Positions 1 to 5,164 of a DNA stretch of 18,250 nucleotides are shown one piece after another; the stretch's first letter is position 1; every line of letters begins with the position of its first letter. This stretch comes from 2-01-FULL-39-33 sp964361645 (GTDB lineage: Bacteria > Patescibacteriota > Patescibacteriia > 2-01-FULL-39-33). The stretch is taken from assembly GCA_964361645.1 (NCBI GenBank), contig CAYIBK010000023.1, positions 1-18,250 on the forward strand. The letters are read 5' to 3'. Made by a program: the position numbers and the translations under genes. The notes beneath the pieces were generated by a model that saw only the letters and a program-made list of their open reading frames with translations, had not been told where the DNA came from and did not search any database.

Positions 1-812
1 CTAGAGCCGAACTTAGGGAAACCAAAAGGCCGATTGCTAATTTGCTTTTCTTAGGGCCCACGGGTGTAGGTAAAACCCAATTGGCTAAAACTTTAGCCGA
101 AGTTTATTTTGGAGCAGAAAAAAATATGATTAGATTGGATATGTCAGAATTTCAAGATCAATCTGGCATTGCTCGCTTTATTGGAACTTCTCGGGGAGGT
201 GATGGCTTGCTAACCGAGCCTGTTAGGAAAAATCCTTTCTCTCTTGTCTTGTTGGATGAAATTGAAAAAGCCGACAAGGACATCATTAATATCTTTTTGC
301 AAGTTATGGAAGATGGCCGCCTAACAGACGGTTCTGGGCAGGTGATTGATTTTACCAATACTATTATTATCGCTACCTCTAATGCTGGAACTGGTTTTAT
401 CCAAGATCAAATAAAATTAGGCATAGATATAGAAGAAATAACCAAACAATTAATTGAGACACATCTGAAGCCGTATTATCGGCCGGAGTTTTTAAATCGT
501 CTTGATGAGGTTATTGTTTTTAAACCACTCCAAATTGAAGAAGTTAAGCAAATTACTAAATTGCTTTTGGGCGATGTGGCTACCAATTTGGAAGCTAAGG
601 GCGTTACTTTGGAAGTGACTGATGTGGCGATAGCGGAATTAGCTCAAATGGGTTTTGATCCAACTATGGGAGCTAGGCCGCTTAAAAGAGTGATCCAGGA
701 AAAGGTGAGAGATGTTTTGGCGACTTATGTTTTAGAAAATCGTCTGGAGAGGCGCGATAAAGTGGTCTTTGATGTCGGCGGTAAAGTGGAAATCAGAAAG
801 CCAAATGATTAG
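1..812 (+). CDS. Clp/Hsp100 AAA+ ATPase, C-terminal part (5' end outside window)
   Basis: The reading frame is open from base 3, so the gene starts upstream and 269 residues are visible. It covers the second AAA+ module of a ClpA/B/C-type unfoldase, which threads proteins through a hexamer for degradation or disaggregation. Visible motifs in order: Walker A GPTGVGKT (about residues 18-25), Walker B LVLLDEIEKAD, sensor 1 IIATSNAG, arginine-finger region RPEFLNRLDE, and the C-terminal sensor 2 GARPLKR. The segment between the IG and LTE landmarks is about five residues shorter than in typical ClpB/ClpC and lacks the aromatic GYVG pore loop. ClpB and ClpC cannot be separated without the N-terminal half. 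It ends in TAG and is followed by the promoter region of a tRNA gene. Confidence 0.93.
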   Translation, partial: RAELRETKRPIANLLFLGPTGVGKTQLAKTLAEVYFGAEKNMIRLDMSEFQDQSGIARFIGTSRGGDGLLTEPVRKNPFSLVLLDEIEKADKDIINIFLQVMEDGRLTDGSGQVIDFTNTIIIATSNAGTGFIQDQIKLGIDIEEITKQLIETHLKPYYRPEFLNRLDEVIVFKPLQIEEVKQITKLLLGDVATNLEAKGVTLEVTDVAIAELAQMGFDPTMGARPLKRVIQEKVRDVLATYVLENRLERRDKVVFDVGGKVEIRKPND

Positions 813-834
813 CTAAACCGTTATTTATCAGGGC

Positions 835-863
835 TTGTCTTTTTATGTTTTTTATGTTAATAT
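835..863 (+). promoter_or_regulatory. Probable sigma70 promoter for the tRNA-Thr/rpmG/tRNA-Trp cluster
   Basis: TTGTCT at 835-840 and TAATAT at 858-863 are separated by 17 bp. A TG at 855-856 gives an extended -10. A short GC-containing inverted repeat (AGCC/GGCT) followed by T-rich sequence lies at about 883-905 and might be a weak terminator, but its stem is only 4-5 bp. Confidence 0.45.
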
Positions 864-905
864 ACTTTCGCTAAAGTCTAGCCCCAGGGCTTTTATTTTA
901 ATTTT

Positions 906-981
906 GCCGGCTTAGCTCAGTTGGTAGAGCAGCTGTCTTGTAAACAGCAGGCCTTCGGTTCGAGCCCGAAAGCCGGCTCCA
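906..981 (+). tRNA. tRNA-Thr (anticodon TGT), CCA encoded
   Basis: A full cloverleaf can be drawn. The acceptor GCCGGCT pairs with AGCCGGC (971-977). The D stem is GCTC/GAGC. The anticodon stem GCTGT/ACAGC encloses loop CTTGTAA with anticodon TGT. The T stem TTCGG/CCGAA encloses TTCGAGC. The discriminator is T978 and CCA is encoded at 979-981. The gene is 76 nt long and lies 31 nt upstream of rpmG. Confidence 0.96.
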
Positions 982-1012
982 TGATAAATAAATTATTAAT
1001 CCAGACACCATT

Positions 1013-1168
1013 ATGTCACAGGACAACATGATAAAATTCGAGTGTACAGAATGTAAGCGTGTTAATTATTTCTCTTCCAAAAACAAGAAGCTTTTAAAAG
1101 AGAGGTTACAGCTTAAAAAGCATTGTAAGCATTGCCATAAGCATACTTTACACAAAGAAACTAAATAA
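1013..1168 (+). CDS. rpmG: 50S ribosomal protein L33
   Basis: This 51-residue protein starts MSQDNMIKFECTECK and ends HKETK. It has the L33 pattern of two CxxC knuckles: C11-x2-C14 near the N-terminus and C38-x2-C41 near the C-terminus, in a very basic protein. It is thus the zinc-binding (C+) form. L33 sits in the large ribosomal subunit near the E site. Its placement between tRNA-Thr and tRNA-Trp is a classic bacterial arrangement and supports the call. A second ATG at codon 6 could be the start, giving MIKFECTECK, which matches many L33 N-termini; no SD sequence helps choose. Confidence 0.93.
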   Translation: MSQDNMIKFECTECKRVNYFSSKNKKLLKERLQLKKHCKHCHKHTLHKETK

Positions 1169-1174
1169 AGCAGA

Positions 1175-1201
1175 AAACGGCTGGCAATTTGTTGGCCGTT
1201 T
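1175..1201 (+). terminator. Hairpin between rpmG and tRNA-Trp
   Basis: AAACGGC (1175-1181) pairs with GCCGTTT (1195-1201), followed by a T-rich stretch. It lies 7 nt after the rpmG stop and 9 nt before tRNA-Trp. It may be a weak terminator or a 3'-end stabiliser and processing signal for the rpmG message. Confidence 0.4.
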
Positions 1202-1209
1202 GCTTGTTT

Positions 1210-1280
1210 GGGCGCGTGGTGAAGTGGTATCACAGAGGTCTCCAAAACCTTTATCGGGGGTTCAATTCCCTCCGCGCCTG
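1210..1280 (+). tRNA. tRNA-Trp (anticodon CCA), CCA tail not encoded
   Basis: Acceptor GGGCGCG pairs with CGCGCCT (first pair G-T). The D stem is GTGA/TCAC. The anticodon stem GAGGT/ACCTT encloses loop CTCCAAA with anticodon CCA. The T stem GGGGG/CCCTC encloses TTCAATT. The discriminator G73 is the usual base for bacterial tRNA-Trp. The following bases are CAT, so the 3' CCA must be added enzymatically, unlike the tRNA-Thr upstream. Confidence 0.95.
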
Positions 1281-1284
1281 CATT

Positions 1285-1320
1285 CAAAATAAAAACACCC
1301 ATTTGGGTGTTTTTATTTTG
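1285..1320. terminator. Perfect 16-bp hairpin terminator after tRNA-Trp
   Basis: Bases 1285-1300 pair without mismatch with 1305-1320 around the loop ATTT. The GC core CACCC/GGGTG is flanked by A-rich and T-rich arms, so it can work in both directions. It closes the tRNA/rpmG unit. Confidence 0.8.
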
Positions 1321-1333
1321 AACATAGGAGTTT

Positions 1334-1508
1334 GGAATTGAACGGGTGGCTAGTTGAGCAAGAAGTGAGGCGGAACCTGCCTGCCGGTAGGCAGGGCCGA
1401 ACGCCGAAGCGAAACTATTAGACAATCCGAGCTGGCGTAGGATTGTCGGCCACCCAGGACGAAATAAATCGTCCTGCATTTGGCAGGCGATTTATGTAGT
1501 TCCATTCC
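1334..1508. other. Nested, multi-hairpin non-coding element of unknown function
   Basis: No plausible gene lies here. An outer pairing joins 1334-1343 to 1499-1508 (nine of ten). Inside it GGGTGGC (1344-1350) pairs with GCCACCC (1449-1455), enclosing two hairpins: CCTGCC-GGTA-GGCAGG (1380-1395) and GACAATCC/GGATTGTC (1421-1428/1440-1447). A third hairpin pairs 1464-1471 plus 1473-1477 with 1483-1495, with one bulged T. It could be a structured RNA, a palindromic mobile remnant, or a tRNA-flank insertion. The strand is not determined, and I do not recognise the fold as RNase P RNA, SRP RNA, 6S RNA or tmRNA. Confidence 0.4.
1380..1395. repeat. Short palindromic repeat, copy 1
   Basis: CCTGCCGGTAGGCAGG is a 6-bp stem around GGTA. 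Fifteen of its bases recur exactly at 14574-14588, so it is a dispersed unit rather than chance pairing. Confidence 0.6.
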
Positions 1509-1519
1509 TCCGCGCCTGC
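1500..1519 (+). repeat. Partial copy of the tRNA-Trp 3' end
   Basis: These bases match the T-arm and acceptor end of tRNA-Trp (1261-1281) with one substitution and one missing base; the last 11 bases, TCCGCGCCTGC, are identical. No matching 5' half of a tRNA is present nearby. The pair of copies brackets 1282-1499 as a direct repeat, as attachment sites of integrating elements often do. A decayed tRNA duplicate is the alternative. Confidence 0.5.
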
Positions 1520-1551
1520 CTGATAACGGCAGATAAACCTACTGATAAATT

Positions 1552-1579
1552 CAACCCCTGTTTATGGGGTTGTTTTTTT
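1552..1579 (+). terminator. Rho-independent terminator
   Basis: CAACCCC (1552-1558) pairs with GGGGTTG (1566-1572) around a 7-nt loop and is followed by seven T (1573-1579). It ends any transcript running through the structured element on the plus strand. Confidence 0.75.
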
Positions 1580-1584
1580 GAAAA

Positions 1585-1599
1585 TCCGCCTTGGGCGGA
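1585..1599. repeat. Small palindrome TCCGCC-TTG-GGCGGA
   Basis: A 6-bp perfect stem with a 3-nt loop, directly after the terminator. It is not followed by T residues, so it is noted as a palindrome only. Confidence 0.4.
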
Positions 1600-1616
1600 G
1601 ATAGGGGCGTGTGAAG

Positions 1617-1646
1617 TTAGAACTTTTTATAAATAATTGATATAAT
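1617..1646 (+). promoter_or_regulatory. Probable extended -10 promoter for the membrane protein gene
   Basis: TATAAT at 1641-1646 is preceded by TG at 1638-1639 (extended -10). TTAGAA at 1617-1622 is an approximate -35 with an 18-bp spacer. A second TATAAT lies at 1652-1657. Confidence 0.5.
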
Positions 1647-1676
1647 TGCAATATAATTAATTTATATTAAAAATAG

Positions 1677-2216
1677 ATGAAATCAAACAAATCATTATTA
1701 AGTTTATCTGGGATTTTATTTTTAATGATAGTAGTAAATTTACTAATTATTTTTTATTGGGTAACCCGCTGTTCATTGGCTGATTCACAGATTGAACAGT
1801 TTTTTTATTGTGATGGAAAAGAGGGACCTTCTTTAAATATTTATTTATTATTTGGACTTTCATCAATTATTATTGCCTTGCCAGTCTTAATTTCTTTAAT
1901 TTCATCTTTCTTTGTTGAGATGAATATTAAATTATGGATAAAAATTACTATTTTAATTATCTTTGGTATAATTTTTCTTTCCCCTTTCTTTCTTTTAATT
2001 AGTGGTGATATATCAATAACTCTTAATAGTTATAAGATAGAACGAGAGCAGGGTATGATTTATGCAGAGCAAGCTCAAGAAGAATGGCTAAATAGTGATG
2101 AATATAAAAAATTACAAGAAGAATCTAGACAAAGAAGCTGTGATATGGCAAAAGAAAGTATAAAAAATTGGCAAAAAGGTGAGCCAATTCCATTACTACC
2201 TAATGGATGTGAGTAA
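1677..2216 (+). CDS. Hypothetical membrane protein, three predicted transmembrane segments
   Basis: This 179-residue protein is not one I recognise. Three hydrophobic stretches can be seen: roughly residues 9-29, 53-75 and 85-109. A short loop after the first holds two cysteines (in TRCSLADS and FYCDG) that could form a disulfide if outside the cell. After the third segment comes a charged, glutamate- and lysine-rich stretch likely to be a helix or coiled coil (about residues 120-168), with further cysteines in RQRSCD and at the C-terminus (NGCE). The gene is a single unit with its own promoter and is followed by a hairpin terminator. No SD site is seen before ATG 1677. No enzymatic motif is visible. 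Confidence 0.7.
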   Translation: MKSNKSLLSLSGILFLMIVVNLLIIFYWVTRCSLADSQIEQFFYCDGKEGPSLNIYLLFGLSSIIIALPVLISLISSFFVEMNIKLWIKITILIIFGIIFLSPFFLLISGDISITLNSYKIEREQGMIYAEQAQEEWLNSDEYKKLQEESRQRSCDMAKESIKNWQKGEPIPLLPNGCE

Positions 2217-2294
2217 AATGTAAAGGTTTATAATAATTTTTTATTTAATCCCATAATTCTAGTTCTAACATTCTCTACAATCGCCTGCAAATTT

Positions 2295-2321
2295 AAAAAA
2301 TCGCCAATTAGGCGATTTTTT
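2295..2321. terminator. Perfect 11-bp hairpin terminator
   Basis: AAAAAATCGCC (2295-2305) pairs exactly with GGCGATTTTTT (2311-2321) around AATTA. A- and T-tracts on both sides allow function in both directions. It ends only a few bases before the next gene. Confidence 0.8.
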
Positions 2322-2336
2322 GGTATTATGAATTAT

Positions 2337-2675
2337 ATGATTAACTACGAAGATTTTGAGAAAGTAGATATTAGAGCTGGAAAGATTATTGAGATTTCTG
2401 ATTTTCCAGAAGCTCGAAAACCTGCTTATAAATTAAAAATTGATTTTGGTCCAGAAATTGGTGTAAAAGATTCCAGCGTGCAGGCGGTTGGCGCTCATAC
2501 CAAAGAAGAATTATTAAACTCGATAGTTTGTTGTGTTGTTAATTTCCCTCCTAAACAAATTGGTCCATTTATCTCGGAAGTCTTAACACTTGGGTTTAGG
2601 AATAATACTGGTGATGGTTGGGTGTTAATTGAGCCCAAAAATAATTCAGTTGATCTTGGTAGTAAGCTGGCTTAG
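2337..2675 (+). CDS. CsaA/YgjH-type tRNA-binding domain protein
   Basis: The protein starts MINYEDFEKVDIRAGKI and has the single OB-fold layout of free-standing tRNA-binding (TRBD) proteins such as CsaA: the VDIRAGKI strand, the stretch VCCVVNFPPKQIGPFISEVL (family pattern VVNFxPRxIGxxxSEVLxLG), and the closing TGDGWVLIEP. At 112 residues it matches the family. Members bind tRNA, or in Bacillus act as a secretion-related chaperone; which applies here cannot be read from sequence. An upstream in-frame ATG at 2328 would add three residues. I prefer 2337, because family members begin close to the EDF motif and 2328 lies only 7 nt after the terminator stem. Confidence 0.85.
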   Translation: MINYEDFEKVDIRAGKIIEISDFPEARKPAYKLKIDFGPEIGVKDSSVQAVGAHTKEELLNSIVCCVVNFPPKQIGPFISEVLTLGFRNNTGDGWVLIEPKNNSVDLGSKLA

Positions 2676-2683
2676 TTTATTAT

Positions 2684-2689
2684 TATAAT
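2684..2689 (+). promoter_or_regulatory. Possible -10 element for a leaderless small gene
   Basis: TATAAT lies seven bases upstream of the ATG at 2696, the usual distance from -10 to the first transcribed base. If used, the message would start at the start codon. No convincing -35 is seen. Confidence 0.3.
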
Positions 2690-2695
2690 ATAAAT

Positions 2696-2836
2696 ATGAA
2701 AATAGAATGGAACAAAGTAACTTGGTATTCTATGGCATTGGCAGTGGTTGTTTTTATTGCTGTTCTTTTGGTTGGGTTTTTTATAGGCATTCAGTATGAT
2801 CAATATATGATTGAACGAAATTTAATTTTAAACTAA
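2696..2836 (+). CDS. Small single-pass membrane protein (46 aa)
   Basis: ATG 2696 to TAA 2834-2836 encodes 46 residues. A short N-terminal part with the sequence MKIEWNKVTWYS is followed by one hydrophobic helix of about 22 residues (MALAVVVFIAVLLVGFFIGI) and a short polar tail (QYDQYMIERNLILN). From memory, small proteins with the N-terminal pattern NKVTWYSxxxA and one helix ending in GFYxGxQY recur across Parcubacteria genomes; that is recollection, not a search. Its function is unknown. It lies 20 nt after the tRNA-binding gene and its stop codon overlaps the SD-like AAGGAG of the next gene, so the three may be co-transcribed. It is easily missed by length-limited gene finders. Confidence 0.75.
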   Translation: MKIEWNKVTWYSMALAVVVFIAVLLVGFFIGIQYDQYMIERNLILN

Positions 2837-2853
2837 GGAGTTATAATTGGAAT

Positions 2854-3438
2854 ATGAAAAATGTTTATATTATCCATGGCTGGGAGGGAAGTCCTGAAGA
2901 ACACCTTCATCAATGGCTAAAGTCAGAGCTAGAAAAGAAAGGTTTTAATGTTACAGTTCCCAATATGCCCAATCCAGATGTGCCAGTTATTGAAACTTGG
3001 ATTAATAAGATAAAGGAAATTTCCCAAGTTAATTCTAGTTCAATTTTTATTGGCCATAGTATTGGCTGTCAGGCAGTGCTTCGTTTTTTAGAAACTTTGC
3101 CAGCTGGCACTAAAGTTGGTGGTGCGGTGCTTATTGCTCCTTGGATGAGATTGGATGAAAATACAATTAAAGAAGAGGGCGAAGAAGCGGTAGAAATTGC
3201 CAGACCATGGATGGAAACCCCGATTAATTTTGCTAAAATAAAAACTCACTGCCATAATATTACCGCTATTTTCTCTGACAACGATCCTTATGTGCCTATA
3301 GAACAAAATCTTGTTTTTAAAAATGAATTAGGAGCTAATATTATCATTGAGCATAACAAAGGCCATTTTACCGTCGGTGATAATGTCAAAAAAATACCAT
3401 CAGCCCTAGAAGCTGTAATTAAAATATTTAATAAATAA
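2854..3438 (+). CDS. RBBP9/YdeN-like alpha/beta hydrolase
   Basis: This 194-residue protein has the compact alpha/beta-hydrolase form of the RBBP9/YdeN family. It begins with the strand and HG turn VYIIHGWEGS. The nucleophile elbow GHSIGC places the catalytic serine at residue 69. The acid lies in SDNDPYVP (Asp144 likely), and the histidine in HNKGHFT (His171). The triad is therefore complete, and length matches the family (about 180-200). Substrate is unknown; family members are serine hydrolases with esterase or amidase activity. An AAGGAG stretch (2835-2840) precedes ATG 2854 by 13 nt, longer than ideal spacing. The cupin gene follows after 10 nt. Confidence 0.88.
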   Translation: MKNVYIIHGWEGSPEEHLHQWLKSELEKKGFNVTVPNMPNPDVPVIETWINKIKEISQVNSSSIFIGHSIGCQAVLRFLETLPAGTKVGGAVLIAPWMRLDENTIKEEGEEAVEIARPWMETPINFAKIKTHCHNITAIFSDNDPYVPIEQNLVFKNELGANIIIEHNKGHFTVGDNVKKIPSALEAVIKIFNK

Positions 3439-3448
3439 CCTAACAAAT

Positions 3449-3844
3449 ATGAAGGGATATGTGGCAAACATAGAAGAACAAACTTTATCTAATGATAATT
3501 TTAGAAAAGTTTTGTACACCGCTAAAAACAGCCAGTTAGTTTTAATGAGTCTGTTACCAGGCGAAGAAATTGGCATGGAAGTCCACATCCTTGATCAATT
3601 TTTTAGAATAGAAAAAGGAACTGGACTGGCCATTCTAGATGGGGTCAAACACAATCTAGTTGATGGTTCTGCTATCGTCGTGCCAGCCGGAGCTAATCAT
3701 AATATCATTAATACTTCTGAAAGTGATGATTTAAAACTTTATACTATTTATTCTCCAGCCAATCATCAGGATGGTATTGTCTTTAAGACCAAAGAAGAAG
3801 CTGAATCATCTGATGAACATTTTAATGGCAAAATCACAGAATAA
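3449..3844 (+). CDS. Single-domain cupin protein
   Basis: This 131-residue protein is a small beta-barrel cupin. Motif 1 is recognisable as GEEIGMEVHILDQFFRIEKG: it keeps one histidine, the glutamine-aromatic pair and the glutamate, while the usual second histidine is replaced (HxL instead of HxH). Motif 2 is GSAIVVPAGANHNIIN with its histidine. The HxxxDQF variant is common in small cupins annotated as mannose-6-phosphate isomerase-like, so metal binding is still possible. No substrate can be assigned. It lies 10 nt after the hydrolase gene and 1 nt before the next start codon, so these are very likely co-transcribed. Confidence 0.85.
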   Translation: MKGYVANIEEQTLSNDNFRKVLYTAKNSQLVLMSLLPGEEIGMEVHILDQFFRIEKGTGLAILDGVKHNLVDGSAIVVPAGANHNIINTSESDDLKLYTIYSPANHQDGIVFKTKEEAESSDEHFNGKITE

Positions 3845-3845
3845 T

Positions 3846-4208
3846 ATGAAAAAATTAATCATCACTCTAATTATTTTATTGATTATCATTTTAGCCGTTC
3901 TCATCGGCGGCGGTTTTTATGCTTATTATACTCTTAAGCCATTTTTAACTTCATCTCCTTCTCTTAATACTAATCGGGCTACTACCACTGCCAGTCAGAC
4001 ACCAACTGATAAAAATCCACTTTTAACTCCCAGCCAAGAAGCCACTTTGGAAAAAATAGGTATTGATCCGGCTAAATTGCCAACAACAATTACTCCAACC
4101 ATGGAAGTGTGTTTTGTGGAAAAATTAGGCGTTGATCGGGTTGAGGCTATTAAGAGTGGTACAGCTCCAACTACCATTGATTTATTTAAGGTTAAATCTT
4201 GTCTATAG
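3846..4208 (+). CDS. Membrane-anchored small protein with Thr/Pro-rich linker
   Basis: ATG 3846 gives 120 residues. The frame stays open upstream into the cupin gene, but the hydrophobic N-terminus MKKLIITLIILLIIILAVLI is a clear signal-anchor, so the true start is 3846, one base after the cupin stop. After the helix and a small turn (GGGFYAYYTLKPF) comes a Ser/Thr/Pro-rich linker (about residues 40-60), then a compact C-terminal part of about 60 residues with two cysteines (EVCFVEKLG and KVKSCL) and the stretch LEKIGIDPAKLPTTITP. I believe similar C-terminal parts recur in Parcubacteria proteins, with no assigned role. Probable location: outside face of the membrane. Confidence 0.72.
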   Translation: MKKLIITLIILLIIILAVLIGGGFYAYYTLKPFLTSSPSLNTNRATTTASQTPTDKNPLLTPSQEATLEKIGIDPAKLPTTITPTMEVCFVEKLGVDRVEAIKSGTAPTTIDLFKVKSCL

Positions 4209-4225
4209 CAAATCTATTAATTAAA

Positions 4226-4246
4226 AAGCGACTTTTGGGGTCGTTT
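4226..4246 (+). terminator. Hairpin terminator
   Basis: AAGCGAC (4226-4232) pairs with GTCGTTT (4240-4246), including one G-T pair, with T-rich sequence after it. It closes the unit 2337-4208. Confidence 0.55.
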
Positions 4247-4254
4247 GTTGGTTA

Positions 4255-4283
4255 TTGACCATCTTATTTTTTTGTGTTAATCT
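4255..4283 (+). promoter_or_regulatory. Probable promoter of the PP2C gene
   Basis: TTGACC (4255-4260), 17-bp spacer, then TAATCT (4278-4283) preceded by TG (4275-4276). The -10 hexamer is weak, but the extended -10 and good -35 support it. The layout resembles the tRNA promoter at 835-863. Confidence 0.45.
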
Positions 4284-4346
4284 AAATTAAATATTGCAAT
4301 GATTTGGCAATTATTTAATTTTATAGAACCTTAAAAAGACAGCGAG

Positions 4347-4356
4347 AGGAGGTGAT
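4347..4356 (+). promoter_or_regulatory. Full-length Shine-Dalgarno site that decides the PP2C start
   Basis: AGGAGGTGAT complements the 16S rRNA 3' end over ten bases. GGAGG ends 8 nt before TTG 4361. The in-frame GTG at 4352 lies inside the site and cannot be the start. Most other plus-strand genes here lack any SD. Confidence 0.85.
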
Positions 4357-4360
4357 ACGC

Positions 4361-5107
4361 TTGAAATTTGATATTGGAGTTTCGGAAAATTGCGGTTTGC
4401 GTGAGCATATGGAAGACCGCTTTTATTTTGATCCAAATTTCAGAAATCAAGGCGAATTATTTGCTGGTGTTTACGATGGTCATGGCGGCGATGCGGTGGC
4501 TGAATTAGTGAAGCAAGAACTTCATTTGCGTTTTCTGGCCCCGCTGGGTGGCGGCGTTAATTTCTTAGATGCCTTTACTTTCGCTTATGAGATAATTTCT
4601 GATAAAGCTTGTGCTTTGAAATTGTGGGGCGGTTCTTGTGCTGCTAATTTTATCTTATCGCACGACAAAGTTTATTTTGCTAATGTCGGCGATGTCAGGA
4701 TATTAGTGGTTGGTCCATTTGTCGAACAGCTAACAATAGATCACCACCCCGATAACAGTGAAGAAAAAGCTCGAATTAAACAATGCGGCGGCATCATTAA
4801 AAGAAAGCGTATTACTTCAGTTTTTGGTTCCGTATCCTTAAGTCGTTCTATTGGTGATTTAGATTACCAATCTCTCGGTTTAATTTCCACGCCATATACT
4901 GGAACACATTTTCTAATACCAACTGATTTAGCTTTAGTGGTGGCCACCGATGGTGTTTTTGAAAAAATGACTAACCAAGACGTGGCACTAATTGTAAGAA
5001 GCGGCCAAGACGCTCAAAGTATTTCTAATTCAATCACTCAAGCTGCTCTAAAAAGTGGCACTAGAGATAATGTAACTGCTTTAGTAGTCAAGCTGATCAA
5101 AACCTAA
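4361..5107 (+). CDS. PP2C-family serine/threonine protein phosphatase
   Basis: From TTG 4361 the protein has 248 residues, the normal length of a bacterial PP2C (PPM) domain without extra domains. Motifs in order: REHMEDR (residues 14-20, metal-binding Asp19), GVYDGHGG (36-43, Asp39), GSCAANF, FANVGDVR, HHPDN with GGxI, SLSRSIGDLD, ATDGVFE (Asp197), and GTRDNVTALVV (Asp236). All metal ligands of the two-Mn/Mg centre are in place, so it should be active. Bacterial members oppose Hanks-type kinases or regulate stress and envelope processes; no kinase lies in this window. It is transcribed alone, between a terminator and its own hairpin, and is translated from an unusually strong SD site. Confidence 0.93.
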   Translation: MKFDIGVSENCGLREHMEDRFYFDPNFRNQGELFAGVYDGHGGDAVAELVKQELHLRFLAPLGGGVNFLDAFTFAYEIISDKACALKLWGGSCAANFILSHDKVYFANVGDVRILVVGPFVEQLTIDHHPDNSEEKARIKQCGGIIKRKRITSVFGSVSLSRSIGDLDYQSLGLISTPYTGTHFLIPTDLALVVATDGVFEKMTNQDVALIVRSGQDAQSISNSITQAALKSGTRDNVTALVVKLIKT

Positions 5108-5132
5108 CCACTTGAAATTCAAGTGGTTTTTT
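5106..5132 (+). terminator. Rho-independent terminator overlapping the PP2C stop codon
   Basis: AACCACTTGA (5106-5115) pairs exactly with TCAAGTGGTT (5119-5128), and the run of six T is at 5127-5132. The stem begins inside the TAA stop codon. Confidence 0.8.
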
Positions 5133-5164
5133 ATTAAAATTAAAATCTAAGTTAATTATGTTTT

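Noticed and set aside
1066..1479. 137-codon open frame on the minus strand across rpmG, tRNA-Trp and the structured element
   Set aside because: It runs antisense through rpmG and a tRNA gene and through inverted repeats; peptides such as GIEPP...VIPLHH are the translation of reversed tRNA sequence. rpmG on the plus strand is the real gene.
1464..1520. Second complete tRNA downstream of tRNA-Trp
   Set aside because: Only the T-arm/acceptor 3' end is repeated; no matching 5' acceptor, D arm or anticodon arm is present.
3771..3845. Upstream in-frame extension of the anchored small protein into the cupin gene
   Set aside because: It would put 25 charged residues before a signal-anchor and overlaps the cupin gene; ATG 3846 begins right at the MKK signal-anchor.
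4352..4360. GTG at 4352 as the PP2C start codon
   Set aside because: It lies inside the Shine-Dalgarno sequence; TTG 4361 is 8 nt from GGAGG and matches family N-termini.
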